A stretch of DNA of 64,000 nt from DATKMP01 sp963790045 (GCA_963790045.1 CAWBMS010000007.1:186001-250000), one strand, 5' to 3'; counted from the first letter of the stretch, positions 1-9,752 are shown. Translations and numbers: made by a program. The notes: generated from the letters alone by a model not told the origin.

Positions 1-102
1 CTACGCAAAATAATTATACAAGATAGGGAAAAAAGGAATGAAGTGCATTGCAGCAATGGCACCTGTCTTTTTCCTGAAAGGCAACCGTTGCTGATTATTT
101 CG

Positions 103-131
103 TTGGCTCTCTGAATGGAATCCCGTATATT
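103..131 (+). promoter_or_regulatory. Possible sigma70-type promoter for the serine hydrolase
   Basis: TTGGCT at 103-108 and TATATT at 126-131 are separated by 17 bases. The -35 matches the consensus at 4 of 6 positions and the -10 at 5 of 6. Transcription would begin near 138, only 13-37 bases before the candidate start codons, so the leader would be short. Confidence 0.35.
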
Positions 132-150
132 ATAGAGTATTTTTTTTATT

Positions 151-1296
151 TTGATGTATTGCGATATGGTTAGTATGTATTATGTATTGATATGGTTCGC
201 TCTGTCAACAGGGTGGTTGACTGTTCCGGCACCTGCGGTGATTGCAACGCCCGTTCATCCCGCATCGATAGAAACAGCGGTGAAATTGGATTCGCTGTTT
301 CAACTATTTTCTTCAAGCGGATTCAACGGCAACGTGCTGATCTCTCAAAATGGTGAAGTGATTTACAAGCACTCGTTCGGCTATGCCGATTTGAAAACAA
401 AAATGCCGCTGAATCTGGAATCGACCTTTCAACTCGCATCCGTCACCAAACAATTTACCGCTACGGCGATTCTAATGCTGCGCGAAGAAGGCAAAATCAA
501 CGTAACCGATACCATCCAAAAATTCTTTCCTGAGTTTCCGTATAAAGATATTACGGTCCGCGAACTGCTTGCACATCGATCCGGCTTGCCGGAATATATG
601 GGATTTGCCGGCCGGTACTGGAAAAATCGAAAACGCTTGATGACGAATCACGACGTGATGGATATGTTGATTCACGATCACCCTGCAAGGTTTTTCCCGC
701 CGGATAAAAAATATCGCTATTCCAACACAGGGTATGTCGTGCTCGCAAGTATCGTCGAAAAAATATCCGGTGTCCCGTTTGAAACATTTTTGGAAGAACG
801 AATCTTTCATCGATTGGGAATGATGCATACATATATCGGTACATTTACTCAATCCATTTCGGACGAAGACAAAACCAAAGGATACAAAAGAAATCGCCGT
901 CCGGCGGAAGAAGATTTTCTCAGCGGTGTTGTCGGTGATAAAGGTATTTATTCCACCGTGGAAGATATGTATAAGTGGGATCAAGCATTGTACACCGAAC
1001 AGTTGGTGCATCAGAGCACGCTTGCGGAAGCATTCACACCGTCCAGTTATGACCGCAGACATGATTCCAGTTACGGCTACGGTTGGCGCATCGATATGCT
1101 GGAAGACGGAAGCAAAATTGTGTATCACGCCGGCTTGTGGCGCGGATACAACAGCTTGTTTGTGCGAAGGTTAAGCGATAAAACTGCGATTATTGTTTTG
1201 AGCAATCACATCAACTGGAGCTTCCGCAATATCGACCGCTTGATGGATGTTCTTGATTCATCCAAACAAGATGCGACATCGTTCGGCGGCGATTGA
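151..1296 (+). CDS. Exported serine hydrolase, beta-lactamase class C / PBP4* family
   Basis: This is a 381-residue protein of the class C beta-lactamase / D-alanyl-D-alanine carboxypeptidase-like (Pfam Beta-lactamase) fold. The three active-site signatures are visible: SVTK (residues 97-100, nucleophile Ser97), YSN (190-192) and HAG (326-328, in place of KTG). A hydrophobic stretch at about residues 9-32 looks like a signal peptide, so the enzyme probably acts in the periplasm or at the outer surface. The family includes peptidases, esterases and cell-wall enzymes, so the substrate cannot be named. The start is uncertain: TTG at 151, ATG at 154 or ATG at 175 (best fit to a normal signal peptide), and none has a clear Shine-Dalgarno. 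The SUI1-like gene follows 31 bases downstream. Confidence 0.85.
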   Translation: MMYCDMVSMYYVLIWFALSTGWLTVPAPAVIATPVHPASIETAVKLDSLFQLFSSSGFNGNVLISQNGEVIYKHSFGYADLKTKMPLNLESTFQLASVTKQFTATAILMLREEGKINVTDTIQKFFPEFPYKDITVRELLAHRSGLPEYMGFAGRYWKNRKRLMTNHDVMDMLIHDHPARFFPPDKKYRYSNTGYVVLASIVEKISGVPFETFLEERIFHRLGMMHTYIGTFTQSISDEDKTKGYKRNRRPAEEDFLSGVVGDKGIYSTVEDMYKWDQALYTEQLVHQSTLAEAFTPSSYDRRHDSSYGYGWRIDMLEDGSKIVYHAGLWRGYNSLFVRRLSDKTAIIVLSNHINWSFRNIDRLMDVLDSSKQDATSFGGD

Positions 1297-1327
1297 TGTG
1301 TTTTTTGATGACAGTGAACGAACTCCG

Positions 1328-1666
1328 ATGAAACCGCAAACCACATTTCATTCTCTTGAAGATTTAGAATTATTGTCGGAACATCCGCAGCCATCCCTTG
1401 TGCCCGCTCTACACCGGCATGATGGAAAAGGAAAAAGTGTTCGGGTCATACTGGATACACATGGACGAAAAGGAAAAAGCGTTACCGTTGTGCTCGGCTT
1501 GCAGCATAATCCGGCAATGATGGAAGATATCGCACGGATGTTGAAACAACATTGCGGTGCCGGCGGCACAGTGAAAGATGGAACCATCGAAATACAAGGC
1601 GATCAACGTGCGCGTGTAACGGCAAAGTTGAAGGAAGCGCATTATACGATACAAGGATCGAAATAA
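1328..1666 (+). CDS. SUI1/YciH-like translation factor
   Basis: This 112-residue protein has an eIF1/SUI1 fold. The C-terminal half carries the family's core: GKSVTVVLGL, then a helix, CGAGGTVKDGTIEIQGDQ and a final strand. Bacterial YciH-type proteins bind the 30S subunit and influence initiation fidelity; no enzymatic role is known. I chose the ATG at 1328, since the extension back to 1247 lies in the 3' end of the preceding gene and is not conserved-looking. The N-terminal 35 residues are a linker with no recognisable domain. The gene lies 31 bases after the hydrolase and 18 before the next small gene, so the three are probably cotranscribed. Confidence 0.85.
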   Translation: MKPQTTFHSLEDLELLSEHPQPSLVPALHRHDGKGKSVRVILDTHGRKGKSVTVVLGLQHNPAMMEDIARMLKQHCGAGGTVKDGTIEIQGDQRARVTAKLKEAHYTIQGSK

Positions 1667-1684
1667 AGATTGGAGAACATTATT

Positions 1685-1870
1685 ATGGAAGAACAGAAAC
1701 AAGAATTACAGCCCATCATTGGCGAATATCAAGGCAAACCGATTATTCGCATCCCGACCGTCGATAATCCCAATCCCGAAACGACATGGCATTGGATGTC
1801 CTTCGGAAGAAACAAAGCAAAAGCGATTGTGAAATATTTCGACGCGATCAAAAAATTTTCCGAAGGTTGA
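1685..1870 (+). CDS. Small protein of unknown function
   Basis: This is a 61-residue protein that I do not recognise. It starts at ATG 1685, preceded by GGAG at 1672-1675 with 9-base spacing, which favours it over the TTG at 1670. It is soluble-looking, with a central aromatic patch (TTWHWMSFGRNKA) followed by a Lys-rich amphipathic helix. It has no signal peptide or membrane segment. The tight spacing after the SUI1-like gene and a good ribosome-binding site support it being real; the function is unknown. Confidence 0.55.
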   Translation: MEEQKQELQPIIGEYQGKPIIRIPTVDNPNPETTWHWMSFGRNKAKAIVKYFDAIKKFSEG

Positions 1871-2582
1871 GAGAATATTCAACAACTGATACCAGCAGAA
1901 CATCTTCCATTGCTGGATTGTTTGACTCTATCTGTAAAATCAATTACTGTTTCTGCACTGAACAATCAATTTGTTACGCTGCTGAGAGATAGAGTATGGT
2001 CGCGAATATCGTAATACAAGTTTTGATGATGAGAAAATGATGGTCCTTACGACGGCTCAATGCGGTAGCAGAACAAAGGTGTCTCACCGTCAATATGTAT
2101 TGACGGCAACAGAATACAAACTTCTGTAGCACATTGCCTACGGTTTTTTGGCAGATTGGATTTCTAAGAAAGAGTGTATGAGCAAACCCACCGGCTACAT
2201 ACAACGTGCAACATACACCGGAAGTTCGGAACAAAATCTCACGGCGGATTTATTACAAAAATAACAGCAAGCATCTCGTATAGTTTCTGTTCTAAACATT
2301 TGGAAACGATAACATTGTCTTGCCCACTTTTTAAAAATACCCAATAGTAGGTATTGCGTTTGAAGAAGACCGGTGTAACATGCTCATGCTTAAACTCAAA
2401 CGAATATATACAATCATCTTTTCGAAGAATAAATAATTTTCTATACAGTAATATCTTGAGCGTTCTGTAACGAATATTTGTTTGCGACGGAACTCTTGTG
2501 TTTTTAGGTAGAAGTTATACGAGTTAAAAGTTATCCCGCTTGTTTCTTGGAACATTGTGCCGCGAAATAGCGAGAGATGTAT
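1871..2582. other. Intergenic stretch, no gene supported
   Basis: About 710 bases lie between the small protein and the tRNA. Short open frames occur on both strands, but none has a credible start or recognisable sequence. One piece near 2080-2130 reads LTATEYKLL, reminiscent of the OmpR-type winged helix, but it stops at once and nothing before or after fits that family. Confidence 0.5.
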
Positions 2583-2657
<75 letters not shown>

Positions 2658-3010
2658 AGTGAACATTCTAATATAGCCAATCGCTATGAGAGCTTCAAGC
2701 GAGATTTTTTCTGTGGAGTTTCAATCGGTCTGTAATCATGAAAAGGAGATTGAACCGCTCAAGTCTTTCGAATGAACTACATTGTTTGCTGTCCACGGTA
2801 AAGGCAGCAATTCAAAAAACCGACCCGAATAGTTCACCATCCTCTCATCTATATGCGGGGAGCACACAGATAAAGTTTAGTGTTCCAGACCTGAAGCGGC
2901 TCGCTTTCCTTTTTTCAAAAAACAAAACTATAATCTAAACCGGGCAGAAGGATCGTAATCGAGGCCGTAGATTCTTCACCCTCCACCCAGTGACCATGCA
3001 AGCATGGAAT
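2658..3010. other. Intergenic stretch, no gene supported
   Basis: There are 353 bases between the tRNA and the 3' end of glnB. A 66-codon open frame (2738-2938, plus) has an odd Ser-rich composition, no ribosome-binding site and no family resemblance, and is not called. No clear terminator for glnB is seen. Confidence 0.5.
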
Positions 3011-3373
3011 TTACAACGCGCCTTCTCCTGTTTCTTCGGTACGAACGCGTACTACTTTTTCAACCGCGGAAACGAAAATTTTTCCATCGCCAACTTGTCC
3101 TGTTCGTGCAACATGCGAAATGGTAGAAATGACCATATCAAGCAAGTTATTGACAACAACAACTTCAATTTTTACTTTTGGCAGGAAGTCCACTCTGTAT
3201 TCCGCACCTCGATACACTTCCGAATGTCCATTTTGTCGGCCAAAGCCCTTGACTTCTTCAACGGTCATACCTTTAATGCCTTGCTCGATAAGCGCCTCAC
3301 GGACTTCGTTAAGTTTATGCGGACGTAAAATAGCTTCAATTTTTTTCAGTGCAACACCACGTTGTTCAATCAT
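3011..3373 (-). CDS. glnB: Nitrogen regulatory protein P-II
   Basis: P-II is a trimeric signal protein that senses 2-oxoglutarate and ATP/ADP and controls nitrogen assimilation proteins by direct contact. The 120-residue product aligns with E. coli GlnB over its length: KKIEAILRPHKLNEVREAL at the N-terminus, the T-loop GFGRQNGHSEVYRGAEYRVD with the Tyr that is uridylylated in proteobacteria, and GDGKIFV and RVRTEETGEGAL at the C-terminus. It has eight residues more at the N-terminus than E. coli GlnB; the ATG at 3373 is the only usable start. It lies downstream of glnA on the same strand but has its own promoter in the 264-base gap. Whether a uridylyltransferase exists cannot be seen here. 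Confidence 0.95.
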   Translation of the reverse strand: MIEQRGVALKKIEAILRPHKLNEVREALIEQGIKGMTVEEVKGFGRQNGHSEVYRGAEYRVDFLPKVKIEVVVVNNLLDMVISTISHVARTGQVGDGKIFVSAVEKVVRVRTEETGEGAL

Positions 3374-3386
3374 TTGTTACTATAAA

Positions 3387-3413
3387 AAGCCAACGATGTC
3401 GCGACTCGTTGAC
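3387..3413 (-). promoter_or_regulatory. Hairpin in the glnB 5' leader
   Basis: On the minus strand CAACGA and TCGTTG enclose a GTCGCGACA loop, followed by GCTTTTTATAG just before the glnB start. A short stem with a T run resembles a weak terminator or attenuator inside the leader. The stem is only 6 bp, so the call is tentative. Confidence 0.3.
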
Positions 3414-3426
3414 CATTGTTTTATTC

Positions 3427-3454
3427 AATATACAATAATTAAGCATAAAGTCAA
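3427..3454 (-). promoter_or_regulatory. Promoter for glnB
   Basis: On the minus strand TTGACT (3449-3454) and TATATT (3427-3432) are separated by 16 bases. Transcription would start near 3420, about 45 bases before the glnB ATG. The flanking DNA is very AT-rich. Confidence 0.55.
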
Positions 3455-3637
3455 TACAGACCTTAATTAATAAGTTAATTTATTAATAATAACTTATAAA
3501 TGTAGGTAGTTGTGGTAAAAATATTATAAAGAAAGATACGGTTAGGTTTTTATCGAAGGCTGTGGATAGAAAAAACTGAGCGATAAAAAAATCTTAACTG
3601 GAAATGAAAGGGGCAAAATGAAATCAGGCGATTCAAA

Positions 3638-4988
3638 TTAATAAATCGGTAAGTAGGAATTTAACTCCCATGGTGTTACTTCTAACCGGTAATTTTCCCA
3701 TTCTTGTCGTTTCGCACTTATAAAACGTTCAGAGATATGAGCACCGAGTGCTGTTCGGATCACAGTATCTTTTTCTAATTCTGTAATAGCTTCATCAAGC
3801 GATCCGGGAAGAACCGTGAGAGCTGCCCCTTTTTTATCGTTCGTCATAAGATAAATATTTTCTTCCGTCGCATCAGACACAGGCAATTCACGACGTATGC
3901 CGTCTAATCCGGCTGCAAGCATTGCCGCAAACGCCAGATATGGATTGCAGCTTGGATCAGGGCAACGTAATTCAAGTCGTGTTGATGCTTGAGAATGAAC
4001 ACGCGGTATTCGAATAAGAGCAGAACGGTTCACACGTCCCCAGCCGATGCTGACAGGCGCTTCATATCCACGTACTTAGTCGCTTATATGAATTAACTAA
4101 TGGCGCTAAAACTGCACACATACCACGAGCATGAGCAAGTTGGCCAGCGATGAAGTGTTTTGCTATCTTAGAAAGTCCGTGTGAATCGCCGGGGTCAGAA
4201 AACGCATTTGATCCGTTTACCTTAAAGCTTAAACTTTGATGAATGTGCATTCCGCTACCACTGAGTTCACGAACTGGCTTAGGCATAAATGTAGCGTATA
4301 ACCCTTGCTGTTGAGCAAGAATTTTCATCATCACCCGAAATGTAACGATATTATCTGCCGTTTGAAGGGCATGAGAATAGCGGAAATCGATTTCGTGCTG
4401 TCCCGTTGCAACTTCATGGTGCATAGCTTCCGTTTCGATACTAAAAGAAGTAAGGGCGTCCGCCATTTTTCGCCACAGCCCTGATGCCACAAGGTCCGTA
4501 GGCTGATCAAAATAACCAGCACTATCTTGCGGATGTATTGGCGACAAACTACCATCAACATTAGGTTTTAAAAGAAAAAACTCTAATTCCGGGCCAGTAT
4601 TATACGTAAGGCCCATTTTTTCTGCCTCATCCATCATTGCTGTAAGAACAGCTCTTGGATCTCCTAAAAACGGATTGCCATCAGGTGTAAAGACATTACA
4701 AATTAAACGGGCTGTTGCTTCGTTTTCATTTAACCATGGAAGAATGGCAAATGTTTTAATATCCGGCACCAAGTACATATCGCTTTCAGCAATACGAGCG
4801 AATCCTTCAATGCAAGAACCATCAAACCAAATACCATGATTTAAAGCAGTGGCAAGCTCGCTATGGGGTATGGTAACAATTTTTACCGATCCATTGATAT
4901 CGGTGAATTGTAAATCAATGAACTTGATTTTATGTTCTTCGGTAAGTGCCAGAAGCCCTTCCGGTGTCGGATTTGATGTCGTAGTCAT
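3638..4988 (-). CDS. glnA: Glutamine synthetase type I (GSI-alpha), broken by one inserted base
   Basis: This enzyme joins ammonia to glutamate using ATP. The N-terminal beta-grasp domain and catalytic domain run to NSYKRL; the reading then shifts and continues as GYEAPVSIGWGRVNRSA and on to the C-terminus. Removing one base near 4076, at a GTAC, restores a 450-codon frame of normal family length. Seen motifs include GPELEFFL, HHEVATGQHEIDFRY, SGSGMHIHQSL and the NRSALIRIPR region. The adenylylation Tyr loop of the GSI-beta type is absent, so control is more likely by feedback or partner proteins. The ATG (4986-4988) overlaps the kinase stop codon as TAATG, so translation is probably coupled. 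The break is probably a sequencing error. Confidence 0.93.
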
Positions 4989-5974
4989 TAGCGTCGCACT
5001 GATTGTAAAATAACGGCAAGAATGATGATGAGAAGCAAAATAATAATTGCACTGCTTACAGGTTTAAGAAATGGTAAGCGGTCCCATAGGGATGGTTTTT
5101 TAATTTTACTGGATGTCTCAAGAATAGCGATGTCAACATCGTTAAGATGGTCAAGGTCGAAGATAAATGTATGTAAATCACTATATCGATCTTTCGGTTC
5201 TCGCTGTAAACAACGCATAACGACAGCTGCCAACTGAGGAGAGACGCCCGGCTGCTCTTTATCTAAACGTGGAATAGGGCCTCGAAGATGTTGAGACATC
5301 ACAGCGATATTGTTGTCTCCTGAAAAAGGGACATGCCCGGTGAGTAATTCAAAAAGCATAATACCCACTGCGTATAAATCTGTACGCTGGTCGCCACGCT
5401 GTCCTTCAACCTGTTCCGGTGCCATGTAATCGGGAGTACCGGCGGTGCTGCTAAGATTTGCATACGTCACGCGGTAGGAGTTTTTCGTTAAGGCCAACCC
5501 GAAATCCAAAATAATCGGCTGTCCGTCACCGGTAATTAAAATATTCTCCGGTTTGATATCCCGATGAACAATTCCATTATCATGACAATAGGCAATGCCA
5601 TCTGCTACTTTTCGAATAAGTTGTATTGCATCGTTTGCGGAATATGGGGCAGATTCTTTGACAATATCCCGCATCGATTTACCAACAATAAACTCTGTGA
5701 CTAAATACGGAGTACTATTGTATCGACCGGAACCAAGTCCTTTTTGAATTGCCGGGTGACGAAGTGTTTCCATCACTTCAAGTTCGCGCTGGAATCGTTC
5801 AAACTGTGCCGGATCACCGATGCTCATTTTATCGGGAATTTTTAGCACGACTTCCTTGCTGCTCAAAAGGTCAAAAGCTCGATAAACATCGCTCATACCG
5901 CCTTGAGCCATATGTCCAAGAATCTGGAAATGATCAAACTGATCGCCAATTTGTAACATTGGTGGTCTTATCAT
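4988..5974 (-). CDS. Membrane-anchored eukaryotic-type Ser/Thr protein kinase
   Basis: This is a 328-residue Hanks-type kinase. The glycine loop (GHMAQGGMSDVYRAFD) is at about residues 19-34, the catalytic lysine is in VVLKIP, and HRDIKPENILI (catalytic loop), DFGLA (metal binding) and APEQ (activation segment) follow in order. A single membrane helix (SAIIILLLIIILAVILQ) near the C-terminus is followed by only a few basic residues. The kinase domain is therefore cytoplasmic and there is no extracellular sensor such as PASTA repeats. The start ATG 5974 has GGAA six bases upstream. The gene sits between a PP2C phosphatase and glnA, and its stop overlaps the glnA start, so nitrogen-assimilation proteins are plausible targets (inference). 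Confidence 0.92.
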   Translation of the reverse strand: MIRPPMLQIGDQFDHFQILGHMAQGGMSDVYRAFDLLSSKEVVLKIPDKMSIGDPAQFERFQRELEVMETLRHPAIQKGLGSGRYNSTPYLVTEFIVGKSMRDIVKESAPYSANDAIQLIRKVADGIAYCHDNGIVHRDIKPENILITGDGQPIILDFGLALTKNSYRVTYANLSSTAGTPDYMAPEQVEGQRGDQRTDLYAVGIMLFELLTGHVPFSGDNNIAVMSQHLRGPIPRLDKEQPGVSPQLAAVVMRCLQREPKDRYSDLHTFIFDLDHLNDVDIAILETSSKIKKPSLWDRLPFLKPVSSAIIILLLIIILAVILQSVRR

Positions 5975-6173
5975 TGTAATTTCCGAAAATCGTTATAGGT
6001 TAATCTCATTGTATTTATTGTATTCGTCCAAGCTTTGTACAGAACGATTCTGTGATGTTCCAAAAACTGGAAATCTTAAATCGAATGTAAAATATCTCTG
6101 TATCGTGAGCATAAGAAAATATTCAGTCAAAAGCAAAAAGCGTTACGTTATGAAAAACGAGCATCATCGTATT

Positions 6174-7016
6174 TTATTGAATTATCTTTGATAACCGCCG
6201 AATCATACGAGAAAACATGGCGGCTTCTTTCTTGGAGCTTGCTTCTTCCTGATGATCTAAGTGGCGAAAAAAAACAGTTATCAGAGAAACATTATCATCA
6301 CTGTCGCGTTCAAGGGCTAAATCGAGAATGTTTTTGCTTAACTGAGCAGGGTCACGTGTTGTTGAAGCAAGAGATCCAAATTCTTCATCCTCAATAACCG
6401 ACCATATTCCATCTGTACAAAAGACTAATGTATCACCGGTTTGCACATGAACATCAAAAATATCCGGCTGAACAAAAAGACTCATTCCGAGGCACCTATT
6501 TAAAACCGACCGTTGGTTGTGCGTGCGAATTTTATCAGGAGACAAAAGACGCATACGCACTAATTCACCAACGCGTGTATGGTCGTTGGTTAAACAGCGG
6601 GATTTGTTTTTATGAATTAAATATATCCTGCTATCGCCAATATGGGCTATGTGCAATGTCTGGCCGGCCAAGTTCGCTGCCGTCAGCGTTGTTCCCATAC
6701 GACCATTGTTAATTCGTTGCGCTGCCTGATAAACGCATAAGTTCGCGTTTTGCATGCCAATTTTTAATTTTTGCGGAACCGAAATGTCACCGGCATCGTA
6801 AAAGGTTTCACAAAATGTCGATAGCGCTAGTGAACTGGCGACCCCACCATGTGCATACCCACCCATGCCATCGGCAATGGCATACAAATGGCCGAATGCT
6901 TCGGTGTACTGGTCATCCGGATTACACAACCATACGGCATCTTGATTATCTTCACGTACTTTACCAGTATCGCTCAAACTGTATGCTTCTATTTCTGCCG
7001 CATTAAGATCAGTCAT
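6174..7016 (-). CDS. PP2C-family protein phosphatase
   Basis: This is a metal-dependent Ser/Thr phosphatase of the PPM/PP2C family, 280 residues. The family's acidic metal-binding motifs are all present: SDTGKVREDNQDA, YAIADGMGGYAHGG, HIGDSRIYLI, FCTDGIWSVIED and DNVSLITV. It has no membrane segment and ends in a short Lys/Arg-rich tail. It would reverse phosphorylation by the neighbouring kinase, a common bacterial pairing. ATG 7016 is preferred over the adjoining TTG 7019. A 199-base gap separates it from the kinase gene, so the kinase may also have its own promoter. Confidence 0.93.
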   Translation of the reverse strand: MTDLNAAEIEAYSLSDTGKVREDNQDAVWLCNPDDQYTEAFGHLYAIADGMGGYAHGGVASSLALSTFCETFYDAGDISVPQKLKIGMQNANLCVYQAAQRINNGRMGTTLTAANLAGQTLHIAHIGDSRIYLIHKNKSRCLTNDHTRVGELVRMRLLSPDKIRTHNQRSVLNRCLGMSLFVQPDIFDVHVQTGDTLVFCTDGIWSVIEDEEFGSLASTTRDPAQLSKNILDLALERDSDDNVSLITVFFRHLDHQEEASSKKEAAMFSRMIRRLSKIIQ

Positions 7017-7038
7017 CAACTATTCCAAAGATACAGAT

Positions 7039-7066
7039 GGGGAGAGAGATCATCACCGCTCTCCCC
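7039..7066 (-). terminator. Hairpin between permease and phosphatase genes
   Basis: GGGGAGAG (7039-7046) pairs with CTCTCCCC (7059-7066) around a 12-base loop. On the plus strand a T-rich run follows; on the minus strand, the coding direction here, the stem lacks a good T tract. It may therefore only partly terminate or may stabilise the upstream message. Confidence 0.4.
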
Positions 7067-7091
7067 AATCTTTTTTATTTTTGATTCGATT

Positions 7092-8606
7092 TTATTTCAC
7101 AGCCGATGGAATAATATCTTTGCCGGATTTTTTACTGTTCACGATAAAGTAAATTAAACTAATAATTCCCCAAGCGGCAGTTATCCATAACGCTATTTGA
7201 GTTGCATCGGCTGAAACGCCTGGCGTTCCAAGACCTATCCACACGATTCCAACAAGCAAGCCGACATTTCCGATGATTCCCAAGAAGGGAATCACAGCAT
7301 GTTTAAGGCGATGGAATTCCTCGCGGCCGACAAACGTAACGAATGTGAGGAAACAAATGAGTGCGTATAACGCAAATGTTCCGATGTTGGAAGCTAACGT
7401 TATACCGGTGAGCGCTGTCACATTCAGCACACCTATACTGCCGATAATTGCAGACACGGCAACAAGGATCCATACACCCATGTGCGGCGTTGCATGTTTT
7501 TGATGTAACGAACCAAGCAAGCTGGGCATTTCTTTATCCTGTGCCATTGCAAAGCTGACACGGACGGCCGTGTTCATTGCCGCAAGTGTTGTTCCCAGAA
7601 CAGCAAGTGCAACAGTAATGGCAATGATGATCATAAAAGCAAATCCATTGCCGCCCAACATTGCATCGCCGATCAAGCGAGTAAGATCGCCGATGGGTGC
7701 TCCTGACGCTGCAGCCGCATCCATTCCCATAACTTTGGAACCATCAGGATTGGTAAAAACTAATTTTTCACAGATTGCATAATTTGCGGCGAAGTATTCG
7801 AATAAATAAGCAAACAACCCTTGTATGACGAGTGATAAAATAACACCACGCGGAATGTCCCGCTTCGGGTTAATTGCTTCGCCGGCCAACGATGTGGATG
7901 ATTCGAATCCGACCAAAATCAAAATAGCAATCGTTGATTGAAACAACATCGCTGGTAAGCTGTGCGGAAACACAATAGAGAATGCACTTGGATGTGCCCA
8001 CTGTGTTGCATGCAACGGATTCAGAACGCGGAACGAAATTGCTAAAACGCTGAACCCAATCAATGATATCAATTGAATGACGTTGATAGCTATAGCAACA
8101 TTCGTCGATCCGCTGATGCCGCGAACAGCAATAAATCCTACGGCAATAGAAAAAACAATTGCCACACCGATTTGGCCTGCAACCGGCAAGTTAATATTAA
8201 ATTGACCGAGGATATAGGTGACAAGAATTGCCATCATTGCAACCATTACACCGGGATAAACCCAATAAAAAAGGTGTGCTGCCCATCCGGTAACAAATTT
8301 TGAAATACGCGCATAGCGTTGATGGGTTGCTTTGTTGCGATCAAGGAATGCTTTTTCAGCAAAATAATATGATCCGCCAGCACCTGCTTCAGGATAACGC
8401 CGTGCAAGTTCAGAAAATGCTATTGCTGTAAGGAATGCCACGATTAACGCTGCAACAATTCCAGTCCACATATCCGACGCGCCGCCATTATTGGAAGCTT
8501 GTATCTGATAGGTAATCCATAAAAATGCACCTGGTGCAATAAGCGCCATTGCATTGACGGTAACCCCGGTAAGCCCAAGGGTTTTTTTCATTTGTGTGTC
8601 TGCCAT
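7092..8606 (-). CDS. APC-superfamily amino-acid permease
   Basis: This is a 504-residue inner-membrane transporter of the amino acid-polyamine-organocation superfamily with about 12 predicted helices. Family marks include the unwound first helix region (LTGVTVNAMALIAPGAFLWI), EAGAGGSYYF after helix 2, and GFESSTSLAGEAINPKRDIP in the middle. The start ATG 8606 has GGAG five bases upstream. It follows the porin gene by 47 bases and precedes the phosphatase, so porin, permease and signalling genes look cotranscribed. Next to glutamine synthetase and P-II, an amino-acid or amine substrate fits, but the exact substrate cannot be read from sequence. Confidence 0.9.
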   Translation of the reverse strand: MADTQMKKTLGLTGVTVNAMALIAPGAFLWITYQIQASNNGGASDMWTGIVAALIVAFLTAIAFSELARRYPEAGAGGSYYFAEKAFLDRNKATHQRYARISKFVTGWAAHLFYWVYPGVMVAMMAILVTYILGQFNINLPVAGQIGVAIVFSIAVGFIAVRGISGSTNVAIAINVIQLISLIGFSVLAISFRVLNPLHATQWAHPSAFSIVFPHSLPAMLFQSTIAILILVGFESSTSLAGEAINPKRDIPRGVILSLVIQGLFAYLFEYFAANYAICEKLVFTNPDGSKVMGMDAAAASGAPIGDLTRLIGDAMLGGNGFAFMIIIAITVALAVLGTTLAAMNTAVRVSFAMAQDKEMPSLLGSLHQKHATPHMGVWILVAVSAIIGSIGVLNVTALTGITLASNIGTFALYALICFLTFVTFVGREEFHRLKHAVIPFLGIIGNVGLLVGIVWIGLGTPGVSADATQIALWITAAWGIISLIYFIVNSKKSGKDIIPSAVK

Positions 8607-8653
8607 AATTTCTCCAATTTATTTTGAGAATGTTTTAATTTTTTGTGCAATCA

Positions 8654-9752
8654 TTAGAACGTTACCACTGCGCCAACCGTGAAGGTGAGTTGACTGGTTT
8701 CCGTGTTTGCAAATATTTTATTGAATGCCGGATTTATAGCGAAATCATCTCTCAATTCGCCGCGTAACAGCAACTGATTGAATAGTTTATGTTCAAGCGT
8801 CAACGTTACATCGTTGTACGTGTTTGCAATCCCCGTGGTATATCCAATCGGATCATCGTACACTTCCGCACGAACGGCAACAGCAGAGAGCGTATCGATT
8901 GCATATCGTCCATAAATGTCAACGCCTTTCCAAGTAGCGAGTCCCACGGTGTTTGTTCCTGCTTCGCCATAATCGGCGTTCAATGCAAGAGAAAAGTTAT
9001 CTGTAACTGTTTGGCTGACAATGAAGTCATAGACATTTCTTGCACCGATTTCATAGCCGGTGTGTCCCCAGATTCCATTAAAAATGATGTCGGTAGAAGA
9101 TGTGGCAGCGTAATTTAATGTTGCGCCAAGATTTGTTGACTTGACAGCGTCTGTTGATGAATTCCACCCGTCGAGGACGTGAAGTGTCGCTGTAAGATTG
9201 CTGAGAACGGGATAAGAGAAGCGCATCCCGGTATGATAATATGGAATAGCATAAGCGAACAAATACGAACGGCTGTAATTCCAGTTCGCATTTGATTCGA
9301 TCACTTCGTTGCCCATGTGCGTAACAAATTTACCTGCATCGACCGTCAAACCGCTGCCGACGGGAATAACTGCGGTAACATACGCCTGCTGAACATTGGC
9401 GAGCGTTGTGTTCACCGGTGATATCGAATTTACCGATTGAACGAATATCATTCGTGGTTCCGTAATCGAGATCCATACGGAATCCGATAGGAGACGAAGC
9501 TGAGGTTGCTTTTTGAATGACAAGCTCTACCTGGCCCAATGTAAATGAGTTTGTATTCACATCGAAATTTCGGAGCGCATTTGTATTGCTGCTCGGCCCG
9601 GCAAAATTATAGCTATAATAGGCATCAATCAGTCCGGTATAGGTTACCGATTGTGCATTCACAACAAAAACAAACAATGAAAGCATTAATATCGAGAAGA
9701 CTGTAGTCCTTACAAGCATGGTGAAGAGTTTTGATTTAACAATGTGTTTCAC
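8654..9752 (-). CDS. Outer-membrane beta-barrel porin (BBP2 type), broken by one inserted base
   Basis: The N-terminal part has a signal peptide (hydrophobic core ILMLSLFVFVV, cleavage near VNA-QS) and YTGLIDAYYSYNF, the usual opening of BBP2-family porins. The C-terminal part carries the family's signature GKFVTHMGNEVIESNANWNY and ends in FTVGAVVTF, a terminal beta-strand with C-terminal Phe. The two parts overlap in different frames near 9425-9460; removing one base gives about 366 codons, a normal length. The protein should form a diffusion channel in the outer membrane. It leads the permease and signalling run and has a strong promoter and a structured leader. Confidence 0.85.

Noticed and set aside
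2080..2234. LTATEYKLL fragment as a degraded OmpR-type response regulator
   Set aside because: Only about nine residues match, a stop follows at once and the downstream sequence does not fit a winged helix.
2738..2938. 66-codon plus-strand open frame
   Set aside because: No ribosome-binding site, unlikely composition and no family resemblance; convergent with glnB in a non-coding gap.
3638..4988. glnA, dnaA, gyrA, mfd and others as true pseudogenes
   Set aside because: Several are essential, both halves remain fully conserved on either side of each break, and no second copies are present in the window.
7039..7066. Hairpin as a full terminator for a plus-strand gene
   Set aside because: It has the right T run for the plus strand, but no plus-strand gene precedes it.
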